Source of the DNA: Dysgonomonas sp. PF1-14
Lineage (GTDB): Bacteria > Bacteroidota > Bacteroidia > Bacteroidales > Dysgonomonadaceae
DNA length: 64,000 nucleotides
Direction: 5' to 3'
Assembly (NCBI RefSeq): GCF_029892965.1
Contig: NZ_JARXWN010000011.1
Location: forward strand, 62,001 to 126,000
The notes beneath the pieces are model-generated. The model saw nothing but the letters and a program-made list of their open reading frames with translations. It had not been told where the DNA came from and did no database searches. Below, piece after piece: positions 35,924-44,218 of the stretch (position 1 is the stretch's first letter; the number at the start of each line of letters is the position of its first letter). Position numbers and translations under genes: made by a program.

Positions 35924-35944
35924 TTAGCTAAATGCACCACGGGT

Positions 35945-36245
35945 TAAGATATATCATTTTAGACCTTGTATGTCTCTTTATCCAATGAGTTTGTATTGTA
36001 TAATCCTGTATTTCGACAGGAAAGAGTGAGTTTGTAGAGTTCATCTTTAAATGGTAGGTTTTTGATAAATAAGTTTTGGGTGCGAATTAACGAAATAAAA
36101 GTTAATTGACAAATAAATTCACGATAATATTATAACCCCTTACACAGGTTATATTCATCAAACAAAAAAAGATGACTTTCGGGGTCATCTTCTTCTCAGG
36201 ATCGCTTCTGTTCACTACATGTCTTCTTCTTATCTGTCTTTACTC
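35945..36245. other. Gap between IS982 remnant and the 36246 gene
   Basis: About 300 bp of AT-rich sequence. The only recognised element is the terminator at 36164-36191. The sequence between 35945 and 36160 shows no gene or repeat that I recognise. Confidence 0.5.
36164..36191 (-). terminator. Terminator of the 36246 gene
   Basis: On the minus strand AAGATGAC and GTCATCTT pair around an 7-base loop, followed by TTTTTTTG. Confidence 0.85.
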
Positions 36246-36569
36246 TTATTTCAGTTTTTGTTTTACATTTTGTACGTCAGCCTTGACTCTCTTTTCCGCT
36301 TTTTTTACATCGGCTTTTGTTTCTTTTTTTTCCTCGCTCAGTTTGTTGTCAGCCTTTTGTTTGATGCCTTTTACATCAGAGTCGGCTGATTTTTTAGCAT
36401 CTTTTATATGAAGGCTTGCATCGTGTTTTGCTTCGCCAAGTTTAGCATCCACTTTTTTTGTTTCTGTTTTTACACTTTGCTTGGTTTTAGTGAGAGCATC
36501 CTGAGCCATAATATTTGCAGAGGCGAAAAGAGCAACTGCTACAACACCTGATAGAATAATCTTTTTCAT
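36246..36569 (-). CDS. Small secreted Lys/Glu/Asp-rich helical protein
   Basis: Start placed at 36569 because it gives a clear signal peptide (MKKIILSGVVAVALFASANI, cut after MAQ); the longer frame to 36653 adds 28 residues without signal character. The mature 80-odd residues are highly charged, with KxExKK, DVKxxxxKA and KADVQNVKQKLK repeats predicting a long helix, like LEA-, CsbD- or apolipoprotein-type stress proteins. No cysteine or catalytic motif. A role in envelope or osmotic stress is only a guess. Confidence 0.7.
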   Translation of the reverse strand: MKKIILSGVVAVALFASANIMAQDALTKTKQSVKTETKKVDAKLGEAKHDASLHIKDAKKSADSDVKGIKQKADNKLSEEKKETKADVKKAEKRVKADVQNVKQKLK

Positions 36570-36896
36570 AATCGTAATCTTTTTAATTTTAGCGTTTGTG
36601 AATTGTTTCAATTCTGGTATAAAACATTCGCTTGCCTCACTTTGTTTTTTCATTCTCGGTAAAAATTGGAGTGTGTAAGTATAATTATTGCAAAAGAATA
36701 TTTACTATGTTTAAAATTAAAATTCGAAGTGTGTTATTCTGTTTATAATGAATTGTTTATGTTGTGCTGTGGAATTGGAAGCCTCTTTGAGAGAGGAATA
36801 ATATTGTATGTTTTTCAATAAATACTATTTTTGTATCGGAATTTTGCCGGACATATTCTTTTTCGGCTTTAACTTAACTAATTACATGAATTTGAT
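36570..36896. other. Divergent gap before uraA
   Basis: 327 bp. Contains the uraA promoter (36804-36833). No exact TAnnTTTG was found for the leftward 36246 gene. No repeat recognised. Confidence 0.5.
36804..36833 (+). promoter_or_regulatory. Promoter of uraA
   Basis: TTG at 36804-36806, 19-base spacer, TATTTTTG at 36826-36833. Predicted start near 36838, leader about 59 bases. Confidence 0.65.
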
Positions 36897-38210
36897 ATGA
36901 AGAATGACGAAAAAAAGATAGTTCTGGGTATCCAGGAAAAACCTAAACCGGCACAATGGCTTCTTTTAAGTATCCAGCACCTCTTCGCTATGTTTGGGGC
37001 TACGGTACTAGTCCCTGCCCTTACGGGTATGAGTCCGGCGGTAGCTCTTGTTTCCAGTGGTATAGGTACACTTGTGTTTATTGCCATAACTAAAGGTAAA
37101 GTACCTTCATATCTGGGTTCTTCATTCGCTTTTATAAATCCCATCATTGCAGTAAAGGGGCTCGAACTTGACCCTGCATCGGGTGTCGGTGTCGGTAGTT
37201 TTCTTGTCGGCAGCTTTCTTGTCGGAGTTACCTATGCAATAGTGGCGCTGATCATAGCCAAGTCGGGTACAAAATGGCTGATGAAGCTATTGCCGCCTGT
37301 GGTAGTAGGGCCTGTGATAATGGTGATCGGACTGGGGTTGTCAGCAACAGCTATACGGATGGCTACAAACAATCCGGCCGGAGAATACGATCTTACTTAT
37401 GTGCTGGTAGGCCTGGTGACACTGACCATAACTATCCTGACAGCAATCTTTACACGAGGCTTCTTAAGTGTTATACCGGTATTAGTTGGCATCATCGGCG
37501 GATATATATTTTCTATATGCCTCGGTATTGTAGATCTGCAACCTGTAATAGACGCTAATTGGATACAACTGCCGCCGTTCACTATACCATTTGTCGATTA
37601 TATACCAACCTTTACATGGCGTGTGTTTTTGTTGATGGTGCCTGTTGCGATAGTCCCTATTGCCGAACATATCGGTCATCAGTTGGTATTGAGTAAAGTG
37701 GTGGGGAAAGACCTGATCAAAGATCCCGGTCTCGACCGTTCTATGCTTGGTGATGGAGTTGCTACTATGATCGCAGCTACTATCGGAGGCCCTCCGAATA
37801 CTACATACGGTGAGAATATCGGTGTGCTGGCTATTACCCGCGCATTCAGTATATACCTCTTTGTAGGTGCAGCTATCTTTGCTATACTTTTTGGCTTCTG
37901 TGGAAAAATAGCTGCTTTACTCACCACCATTCCTTCTCCTGTAATGGGGGGGGTATCCATATTGCTGTTTGGTATTATTGCATCCAGCGGACTACGCATG
38001 CTGGTCGAAAATAAAGTAGATTTCAGCCGTAAGCGTAATCTCATTATTTCATCCGTTATACTGGTAATCGGTATTGGAGGTGCTGCTATTCATATAGGTA
38101 AAGTGTTTTCACTCGAAGGTATGGCCTTGGCATCTATTATCGGAGTTGTCCTCAATCAGGTATTGCCCGGAAAACAAGTCGTTGATTTTGATGAAATGTT
38201 CAAAGAGTAA
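36897..38210 (+). CDS. uraA: Uracil/xanthine permease, NCS2 family
   Basis: Proton-linked nucleobase importer of the inner membrane. The 437-residue protein starts with a short polar segment, then FAMFGATVLVPALTG typical of UraA, many hydrophobic helices, PVAIVPIAEHIGHQLVLSK with the substrate-site Glu/His, and the NCS2 signature region GGPPNTTYGENIGVLAITR. Uracil is the likeliest substrate. A terminator follows. Confidence 0.93.
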   Translation: MKNDEKKIVLGIQEKPKPAQWLLLSIQHLFAMFGATVLVPALTGMSPAVALVSSGIGTLVFIAITKGKVPSYLGSSFAFINPIIAVKGLELDPASGVGVGSFLVGSFLVGVTYAIVALIIAKSGTKWLMKLLPPVVVGPVIMVIGLGLSATAIRMATNNPAGEYDLTYVLVGLVTLTITILTAIFTRGFLSVIPVLVGIIGGYIFSICLGIVDLQPVIDANWIQLPPFTIPFVDYIPTFTWRVFLLMVPVAIVPIAEHIGHQLVLSKVVGKDLIKDPGLDRSMLGDGVATMIAATIGGPPNTTYGENIGVLAITRAFSIYLFVGAAIFAILFGFCGKIAALLTTIPSPVMGGVSILLFGIIASSGLRMLVENKVDFSRKRNLIISSVILVIGIGGAAIHIGKVFSLEGMALASIIGVVLNQVLPGKQVVDFDEMFKE

Positions 38211-38226
38211 CATCTAAAGAATGATA

Positions 38227-38260
38227 TGAAAAAGTATGAGAGAGACTCATACTTTTTTGT
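38227..38260 (+). terminator. Terminator of uraA
   Basis: AAAAAGTATGAG and CTCATACTTTTT (12-bp arms, 5-base loop) followed by TTGTTTT. Confidence 0.88.
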
Positions 38261-38440
38261 TTTCAGATGAGCCTTCCGAGATAGTGAACGTTAAAAAACA
38301 CAGGAGTGGAGCCTGTTATAAATAGTTAATCGAAAAGGTTGAGGGCATGGCTCTTATCCTTCTGTTTTCGGGATATTTATTCTAAAACGTGCTTTAAAAC
38401 ATATCCGGTTTGCTGTTAAATTGTCCTTTTTTGACGTTTA

Positions 38441-38476
38441 TAATTTTGCGGAACAATGAAATAAGTTCTATATTTG
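38441..38476 (+). promoter_or_regulatory. Two tandem -7 elements before ndk
   Basis: TAATTTTG at 38441-38448 and TATATTTG at 38469-38476 are both exact TAnnTTTG matches. TTTTG of the first (38443-38447) may also serve as -33 of the second (spacer 21). Starts near 38453 and 38481. Confidence 0.55.
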
Positions 38477-38519
38477 ACGGTTATATATACTAAATCTTAT
38501 TTATTAAAAGCAAAAAATT

Positions 38520-38981
38520 ATGGAGAAAACCCTCGTTATTCTGAAGCCATCTTGTGTCCAACGGGCGCTTGTCGGAGAGGTTGTTTCTCGCTTTGAAAAA
38601 AAAGGTTTACGGTTAGCCGGAATGAAAATGGTACTATTGAACGACACTATCTTGAGTGAACATTACGCACATCTTAAAGACAGGCCGTTTTTTCAGCGTG
38701 TGAAAGACTCTATGCAGGTATGCCCCGTCATAGTGCAATGCTGGGAGGGAATAGATGCTGCTAAGGTTGTACGTGCACTGATAGGTGTTACTAACGGACG
38801 CGATGCAGCAGCAGGTACTATACGTGGCGATTTTTCGGTAAGTACACAGGAGAATATCGTTCATGCGTCAGATTCAACCGAATCGGCTAAAATAGAATTG
38901 AAAAGATTTTTTAGAGACGACGAAATTTTTGATTATAAACTATCTACACTTGCCAACTTGTACGCAAGTGATGAGATTTAA
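38520..38981 (+). CDS. ndk: Nucleoside diphosphate kinase
   Basis: Balances NTP pools by phosphate transfer through a phosphohistidine. The 153-residue protein starts TLVILKPSCVQRALVGEV (family: ILKPD, here the Asp is Ser), and has RPFF, GVTNGRDAAAGTIRGDF and the active-site block NIVHASDS with the catalytic His. The length is standard. The following M23 peptidase gene starts 8 bp later, so they share a transcript. Confidence 0.96.
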   Translation: MEKTLVILKPSCVQRALVGEVVSRFEKKGLRLAGMKMVLLNDTILSEHYAHLKDRPFFQRVKDSMQVCPVIVQCWEGIDAAKVVRALIGVTNGRDAAAGTIRGDFSVSTQENIVHASDSTESAKIELKRFFRDDEIFDYKLSTLANLYASDEI

Positions 38982-38989
38982 CTTATATT

Positions 38990-40009
38990 ATGCAAGGAAG
39001 AAAACATACTTTGACCGATAGCTTCAAGAGGCTTAAATACCTGCCACTAGCGGCAATGTTTTTAATACCGATGAGCGGGTTTGCCCAAAGCAGCAAAAAT
39101 CAGGAATCTAATACAGAGAGAGCAGAACTAAAGTACAAGCAGCGCCATAGCCGTTCCAATTCGAATAATCTATATGCAGATGGTATAAAAATAAAGAGAG
39201 ACCTTTCCTTATTGAAAGAAATACAGGAAGAACGTATCTTGGCTGAAGGCGAAATACCTGCGGACGATCTGTATGGAGGTATATGGAACAACAGATATGT
39301 AAATGCATATCGCTCTATAGAAAATGCACCAGATACGTTCTGGGTAGATTTGTCGAATTACACAATGCCTACTATGGGACATGTGACTTCGAACTACGGC
39401 CCCCGCCGTCGCAGGATGCATTACGGTATCGACCTGAAAGTACAGGTGGGAGATACTATCTATGCCGCATTTGACGGAAAAGTGCGCGTAAAACAATACG
39501 AGCGCCGCGGATATGGCTATTATCTGACACTTCGCCATACGAATGGATTGGAAACAGTTTATGGACACTTGTCTAAATTTCTGGTAGATGAAGATCAAGT
39601 CGTAAAATCGGGCGAACCTATCGCCTTAGGAGGAAATACAGGACGTTCTACAGGATCGCATCTGCATCTCGAATTCCGTTTTTTAGGAAATCCTATCAAC
39701 CCTTCATTTATTGTAGACTTTAATAATAAAGTTTGCCATAAAGATACTTATCTGGTTACAGCCAGAAGCTATGACAGAAGCTCAAAAGGGGTAAATATAA
39801 ATACACTGGCATCATCACCTACACGTTCTAAAGCCAATGTGAAAAATAAATATGCATCGGGTAATGTAAAATATCATCGTGTGAAGAAAGGTGATACACT
39901 CGGAGCTATTGCCAGAAAATACAAAACAACAGTTAGCAAACTTTGCTCACTGAATGGCATAAGTTCTAAAACTATATTGCGTGAAGGTAAGTCGATAAGA
40001 ACATCGTAA
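38990..40009 (+). CDS. M23 murein endopeptidase with LysM domain
   Basis: Predicted zinc peptidase acting on peptidoglycan cross-bridges in the periplasm. The 339-residue product has a hydrophobic N-terminal signal (YLPLAAMFLIPMSGFAQ), a linker, and a LytM/M23 domain with GPRRRRMHYGIDLK (first His and Asp), VYGHLS and HLHLEFR (the metal and catalytic His). A LysM domain at the C-terminus (HRVKKGDTLGAIARKYKTT) should bind glycan. All metal-site residues are present. Close to ndk by 8 bp. Confidence 0.92.
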   Translation: MQGRKHTLTDSFKRLKYLPLAAMFLIPMSGFAQSSKNQESNTERAELKYKQRHSRSNSNNLYADGIKIKRDLSLLKEIQEERILAEGEIPADDLYGGIWNNRYVNAYRSIENAPDTFWVDLSNYTMPTMGHVTSNYGPRRRRMHYGIDLKVQVGDTIYAAFDGKVRVKQYERRGYGYYLTLRHTNGLETVYGHLSKFLVDEDQVVKSGEPIALGGNTGRSTGSHLHLEFRFLGNPINPSFIVDFNNKVCHKDTYLVTARSYDRSSKGVNINTLASSPTRSKANVKNKYASGNVKYHRVKKGDTLGAIARKYKTTVSKLCSLNGISSKTILREGKSIRTS

Positions 40010-40030
40010 GATATAATAGAACAATATAAT

Positions 40031-40068
40031 AAAAGCCTGGAAATTCCGAATTTCCAGGCTTTTTCTTT
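40031..40068 (+). terminator. Terminator after the M23 peptidase gene
   Basis: AAAGCCTGGAAAT and ATTTCCAGGCTTT arms with a 5-base loop and T-run; A-run on the left allows it to serve the converging ung gene too. Confidence 0.9.
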
Positions 40069-40081
40069 TGCTATTATTTTT

Positions 40082-40765
40082 TCACCACTCTATAGGAGTA
40101 ATCCCTTTTGATTGCAGATACTTGTTTGTTTCACTGAAGTGATTGTTGCCGAAAAATCCGTTATAAGCCGATAATGGTGACGGATGCACCGATTTTAATA
40201 CCAGATGTCTGGTAGTGTCGATAAATGATGCTTTCTTTTGTGCATACGATCCCCACAAGATGAAAACAAGATTTTCACGATTGTCTGCCAGCCTGTGAAT
40301 GGCTGCATCGGTAAACTCTTCCCACCCTTTTTTCTGATGCGAGCCAGCTTTGTGTGCTTCTACAGTTAGTGTTGCATTTAGTAGCAGCACACCTTGGTTA
40401 GCCCAACGGGTAAGATCACCCGATGGCGGTACGGGAATACCCAAGTCTCGGTCTATCTCTTTAAAGATATTTACAAGCGATGGGGGAGGCTGAATGCCTT
40501 CCGGAACGGAAAAACACAGGCCATGTGCCTGTCCGTCGTTGTGGTAGGGGTCTTGTCCGAGTATCACAACTTTTACCTTATCGAACGGAGTATGTTCAAA
40601 AGCGTTGAAGATCAGTTTTGCAGGTGGAAAAGTCTTTCTTGTACGGTATTCGTCTCTTACAAAATCGGTCAGTTTTATGAAATAATCTTTTTCAAACTCG
40701 CCTTTTAACTGCTCTTTCCAGCTTTCCTCAATTTTTACATCCATAGTATATTCGTTTTGTTTCAT
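40082..40765 (-). CDS. ung: Uracil-DNA glycosylase
   Basis: Removes uracil from DNA as the first step of base excision repair. The 227-residue protein has the water-activating motif [19 protein letters not shown], the DNA-intercalation loop [13 protein letters not shown] and [10 protein letters not shown], all of family 1 UDG. A TATCTTTA sequence 20-30 bp upstream on the minus strand is one mismatch from the -7 consensus. Start ATG at 40765 gives the usual length. Confidence 0.97.
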   Translation of the reverse strand: MKQNEYTMDVKIEESWKEQLKGEFEKDYFIKLTDFVRDEYRTRKTFPPAKLIFNAFEHTPFDKVKVVILGQDPYHNDGQAHGLCFSVPEGIQPPPSLVNIFKEIDRDLGIPVPPSGDLTRWANQGVLLLNATLTVEAHKAGSHQKKGWEEFTDAAIHRLADNRENLVFILWGSYAQKKASFIDTTRHLVLKSVHPSPLSAYNGFFGNNHFSETNKYLQSKGITPIEW

Positions 40766-40832
40766 ATTTCATATCCGGTATTAGCGTATAAAGATACAAT
40801 AATTTGAAAAGAACCGCGATTGTTATTTAACA

Positions 40833-40864
40833 TTTGTACTTCTCCTTTTACTATCGTAATTTTG
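40833..40864 (+). promoter_or_regulatory. Promoter of the MATE gene
   Basis: TTTG (40833-40836), 20-base spacer, TAATTTTG (40857-40864). The transcript should start near 40869, only about 4 bases ahead of the ATG at 40873, so the mRNA may be almost leaderless. It also rules out a start at 40834. Confidence 0.7.
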
Positions 40865-40872
40865 CAAACGAT

Positions 40873-42168
40873 ATGAATAGAAGTATATTCCGTCTGGCAA
40901 TTCCCAATATAATATCTAATATCACCGTTCCGCTATTGGGAATGGTAGATATGTTTATCGTCGGGCATCTCGATTCGGAAGACTACATCGGGGCTATTGC
41001 TCTGGCTACGATGCTTTTCAATTTTATATACTGGAGCTTTTCGTTCTTACGGATGGGTACGAGTGGATTTACAGCACAGGCTTATGGAGCTGACAATACT
41101 GCCGAACAGACAAACATTCTACTTCGTTCGCTGACTGTGGCAATGATCGGGGGTATTCTTATCATCCTGCTACAATATTTCATAGCCCTTGTCGGTTTCT
41201 ATTTTCTGGATGCAGGACCGTCTGTGAGGGGATACGCACAGGAATATTTTTATATATATGTCTGGGCTGCGCCGGCAGTGTTGGGAATGTACACATTCAA
41301 CGGCTGGTATGTAGGTATGCAGAACGCAAAGATTCCGATGGTTATAGCTATCGGAGTTAATATAGTGAATATCGGACTGAGTTTCCTACTTGTATATGGA
41401 TTCGGCATGAAGATCGGCGGAGTAGCTATAGCTACGCTTTGTGCACAGTACTCGGGCTTTCTGGCATCTTTGTTTATATGGAATGTAAAATATGGTTATT
41501 TGAAGCAATATTTCAATTTCGAGGTGTTGCGCAATCTAAGGTCATATATACCTTTTTTCAAAGTCAACAGCGATATTTTTATCCGTACAATGGCTTTGGT
41601 TGCCGTTACTACATTTTTTATGTCTGCTTCGGCCAAATCGGGAAAAGATATACTTGCGGTAAATGCTCTCCTGATGCAGATGTTTATCCTGTTCTCGTAT
41701 ATGATGGATGGCTTTGCTTATGCAGCAGAGGCGCTGACCGGAAAGTTTATCGGAGCAAATGACAGGGGACAACTAAAGCTTCTGGTAAAGAAACTGTTTT
41801 TATGGGGTATTATTATTGTCTCCTTGTTTACACTTGTCTATGCACTGTTTCTCGATCAGATACTGGCTATACTCACTGACAAGCAGAATATTATAGAACT
41901 GGCAAAGCAGTATCAGTTTTGGGTGTTGCTGATCCCTGTAGCCGGCTTTGCGGCTTTCCTCTGGGACGGGGTATTTGTAGGGGCTACAGCATCGCATCAG
42001 ATGCGAAATTCGATGCTGATAGCGGTCTCTGCTTTTTTTCTTATATATTTCGCCTTTTCAGATGTTTCGGCGAACAATATCCTGTGGTTTGCGTTTATCA
42101 TGTATCTGGCATTAAGGGGGATAGTTCAGAGTTTTATGGCTCCTGCTATCTTGCGTGGTTCCAGATGA
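40873..42168 (+). CDS. MATE efflux transporter, DinF type
   Basis: Multidrug/toxin exporter driven by H+ or Na+. The start at 40873 (MNRSIFRLAIPNIISNIT) is chosen because the promoter lies between it and an upstream in-frame ATG at 40834. About 431 residues with 12 hydrophobic helices; PLLGMVDMFIVGHLDSEDYIG and the related second-half helices are typical of the DinF branch. Substrate unknown. Followed 33 bp later by flavodoxin. Confidence 0.88.
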   Translation: MNRSIFRLAIPNIISNITVPLLGMVDMFIVGHLDSEDYIGAIALATMLFNFIYWSFSFLRMGTSGFTAQAYGADNTAEQTNILLRSLTVAMIGGILIILLQYFIALVGFYFLDAGPSVRGYAQEYFYIYVWAAPAVLGMYTFNGWYVGMQNAKIPMVIAIGVNIVNIGLSFLLVYGFGMKIGGVAIATLCAQYSGFLASLFIWNVKYGYLKQYFNFEVLRNLRSYIPFFKVNSDIFIRTMALVAVTTFFMSASAKSGKDILAVNALLMQMFILFSYMMDGFAYAAEALTGKFIGANDRGQLKLLVKKLFLWGIIIVSLFTLVYALFLDQILAILTDKQNIIELAKQYQFWVLLIPVAGFAAFLWDGVFVGATASHQMRNSMLIAVSAFFLIYFAFSDVSANNILWFAFIMYLALRGIVQSFMAPAILRGSR

Positions 42169-42201
42169 TTGATAGTTAGTAAAATAAATTAAAAAATAGT
42201 T

Positions 42202-42699
42202 ATGAGTAAAATTGCAATAGTTTACGGCTCATCTACCGGAGCCACAGAGTCGGTAGCGGAAAAAATTCAAGCATCGTTCGATCAGGCTGCTTTGTTCAAT
42301 GCAGAAAGCGTAACCATCGACGACCTGAAACCATATGATTTTCTGATCCTCGGCGCATCGACAACAGGTGTCGGCGATTTGCAGGACGATTGGGAAATAC
42401 TATTGCCTAAAATCGAGAAAATGGATTTCTCCGGTAAAAAAGTGGCTATTTTTGGCTTGGGAGACAGTGCCTCTTTCTCTACCAGTTTTGCAGGAGGAAT
42501 GTATATTATCTATAAAGCGTTGAAAAATAAAGTAGAGATAGTGGGTTCTGTATCAACTGACGGATATACATTTGATGATTCGGAAGCTATTGTTAACGAC
42601 CGTTTTGTAGGTTTAGCTCTGGACGAAGATAATGAATACAACGAAACCGAGTCCCGTATTGCTGCATGGGTGCAGGAACTGAAAAAATATTTGAATTAA
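42202..42699 (+). CDS. fldA: Flavodoxin
   Basis: Small FMN electron carrier of the cytoplasm. The 165-residue protein has the phosphate-binding loop GSSTGATESVA, the LILGASTTGVGDLQDDWE isoalloxazine-side loop and IFGLGDSASFSTSFAGGM, typical of long-chain flavodoxins. Its TAA stop codon is also the left copy of the target duplication of MITE copy 3, so the element was inserted right at the end of the gene without changing the protein. Confidence 0.95.
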   Translation: MSKIAIVYGSSTGATESVAEKIQASFDQAALFNAESVTIDDLKPYDFLILGASTTGVGDLQDDWEILLPKIEKMDFSGKKVAIFGLGDSASFSTSFAGGMYIIYKALKNKVEIVGSVSTDGYTFDDSEAIVNDRFVGLALDEDNEYNETESRIAAWVQELKKYLN

Positions 42700-42881
42700 G
42701 AGTCTGTTTAAATTTTACCAAAATATTTTATTACAGATTCTTTTTCATTCATTTTTAGGCTCTTTTGGTTTAATTTATCCATTTTATCGGCTTAAATAGC
42801 CCGCTATTATCACCTCAAAAAAGAATAAATTATTCCCAAAATGGCTCTAAAAATCTGAATGAATAAAATTTAAACAGACTC
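42700..42881. mobile_element. MITE copy 3 (182 bp)
   Basis: Ends GAGTCTGTTTAAATTTTA and TAAAATTTAAACAGACTC are perfect 18-bp inverted repeats; flanked by TAA (42697-42699, 42882-42884). It is nearly identical to copy 1 read in the opposite direction, including AATAGC-CC-GCTATT in the middle, so these two are the youngest copies. Confidence 0.92.
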
Positions 42882-42884
42882 TAA

Positions 42885-43262
42885 AAGTATATACTTCTAT
42901 TAGATAGTTAGACAGGTAGTGTGATGTAATAGTCATTCTGCCTGTTTGCTTTTACATACGCCTTGCCTCTGTGCCGCTTGGTTGTTGTTGCCGCAAAAGG
43001 AATGCAAGCAATTTTGTAAGGACGCACAGCAGGGAATCGAGCGTTTGCTAAATACAGTTTCAAATGCCGATTGGCATACTTTGAGTAATTATTAGATTTA
43101 AAAGAATTTAAGGTTTAATAAATCAACGATTGATAGCTGGGTTTTATCAGGTTTTAGTTAAAATATTTTGTATGTTTGCTTTGGAACGTTATATCCATAA
43201 AATGATTTTGGAACAATATTTGTACTGGCTTTGTTTTATGGATAGAATTTTATATTCATTTT
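42885..43262. other. Gap with mosaic repeats before the 43263 gene
   Basis: Contains the inverted AGCGTATGTAAA-type module (42949-42981), AAAAGGAATGCAAGCAAT (42995-43012, also inverted at 57020-57037), and TTTTAGTTAAAA (43152-43163). TATGTTTG at 43171-43178 is a possible -7 element without a good -33. Confidence 0.6.
42949..43012 (-). repeat. Mosaic repeat: inverted GTATGTAAA module plus GGAATGCAAGCAAT word
   Basis: CTTTTACATACGCC and the following TGTGCCGCTTGG are the complement of the module seen at 57440 with several substitutions. The second word AAAAGGAATGCAAGCAAT is an exact 18-base match, in reverse, to 57020-57037. Shared modules appear in different order in each gap. Confidence 0.7.
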
Positions 43263-44162
43263 ATGATCAACTTTAAACAAATTACATTGTCTGACAAAAA
43301 AGACATTGATGCTTGCTTTGCGGGCAATATATATCGTGCATGCGACTTCTGCTTTGCCAATCTCTATGCATGGAATGCCAAGTTTAAAACTGTATTTGCC
43401 ATAGAGCACCGGACTATATTTCTCCGTTTTCAGGACTCTGACGGGCAGCTTTATTATATGATGCCTATCGGGAAAATGCCGTTGGCAGATGCCTTCGAGC
43501 TGATAATAAAAGATGCGGAAGAGAATAAGATACCTTTTCAGATGAAGGGAATTACCACACGTATGTGGGAGAAAATACAGAAAGAAGTGCCTTATAAATT
43601 CCGTTATATTCCGGACAGGAACAATGATGAGTACATTTATCTTTCTGAAAAGCTGATTAAACTGTCGGGGAAAAAGCTGCAAAGCAAGCGGAACCATATC
43701 AATCGCTTCAAGGCGGACAATCCCGACTGGCAATATTTCCCACTGACTTCGCGCGAAGAGTTGGACGAATGTGCCGAGATGCTGGATGAGTGGGAGGAAG
43801 TGAATGTGTCCAAGATCGACTTTTCGCAACGCTTCGATTATATAGCGACTAAGATATTATTGCGCGACTTCGATGCGCTGCAACTACGCGGAGGTGCAGT
43901 AAGGGTAAACGGCAGAATAGTGGCATTCACCATAGGCGAGCCACTTACTGGAGATTCTTTTGTAGTGCATGTAGAAAAAGCTTTCGGAGAAGTGAACGGT
44001 GCATACACGATTATCAATCAGCAGTTTATAGAACACGAAGCATCAGAGTTTACATATATCAACAGAGAGGAAGATATGGGACTTGAAAATCTGCGTAAAG
44101 CCAAAATGTCTTACTATCCGGACATTTTACTTGAAGAAGCTATATTAATTCCGCTTAAATAA
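43263..44162 (+). CDS. DUF2156-type protein (GNAT-like fold)
   Basis: 299 residues. FKQITLSDKKDIDACFAG, FANLYAWNAKFKT, YMMPIGKMPL, LSGKKLQSKRNHINRF and the C-terminal NREEDMGLENLRKAKMSYYP fit DUF2156, a domain also found in the transferase part of phosphatidylglycerol lysyltransferases (MprF) but here without membrane helices. It is probably an aminoacyl- or acyl-transferase of unknown substrate. It is 56 bp upstream of a GNAT gene, and the two may form one unit. Confidence 0.85.
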   Translation: MINFKQITLSDKKDIDACFAGNIYRACDFCFANLYAWNAKFKTVFAIEHRTIFLRFQDSDGQLYYMMPIGKMPLADAFELIIKDAEENKIPFQMKGITTRMWEKIQKEVPYKFRYIPDRNNDEYIYLSEKLIKLSGKKLQSKRNHINRFKADNPDWQYFPLTSREELDECAEMLDEWEEVNVSKIDFSQRFDYIATKILLRDFDALQLRGGAVRVNGRIVAFTIGEPLTGDSFVVHVEKAFGEVNGAYTIINQQFIEHEASEFTYINREEDMGLENLRKAKMSYYPDILLEEAILIPLK

Positions 44163-44218
44163 GTATTTAATAACAAAAACGTAAAGACGGAATCACCGGA
44201 AAATTGTATTTTCGGATT

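Larger units (their letters stand above)
35512..35944. mobile_element. IS982-family remnant with nested MITE
   Basis: Outer inverted repeats ACCCATGGTGCATTTA (starts 35512) and TAAATGCACCACGGGT (ends 35944) match except one base; symmetry continues as TTAA at the edges. Inside are the last 216 bp of a transposase gene, MITE copy 2, and then only the right end. About 0.6 kb of a typical 1-kb element is missing. Confidence 0.85.
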
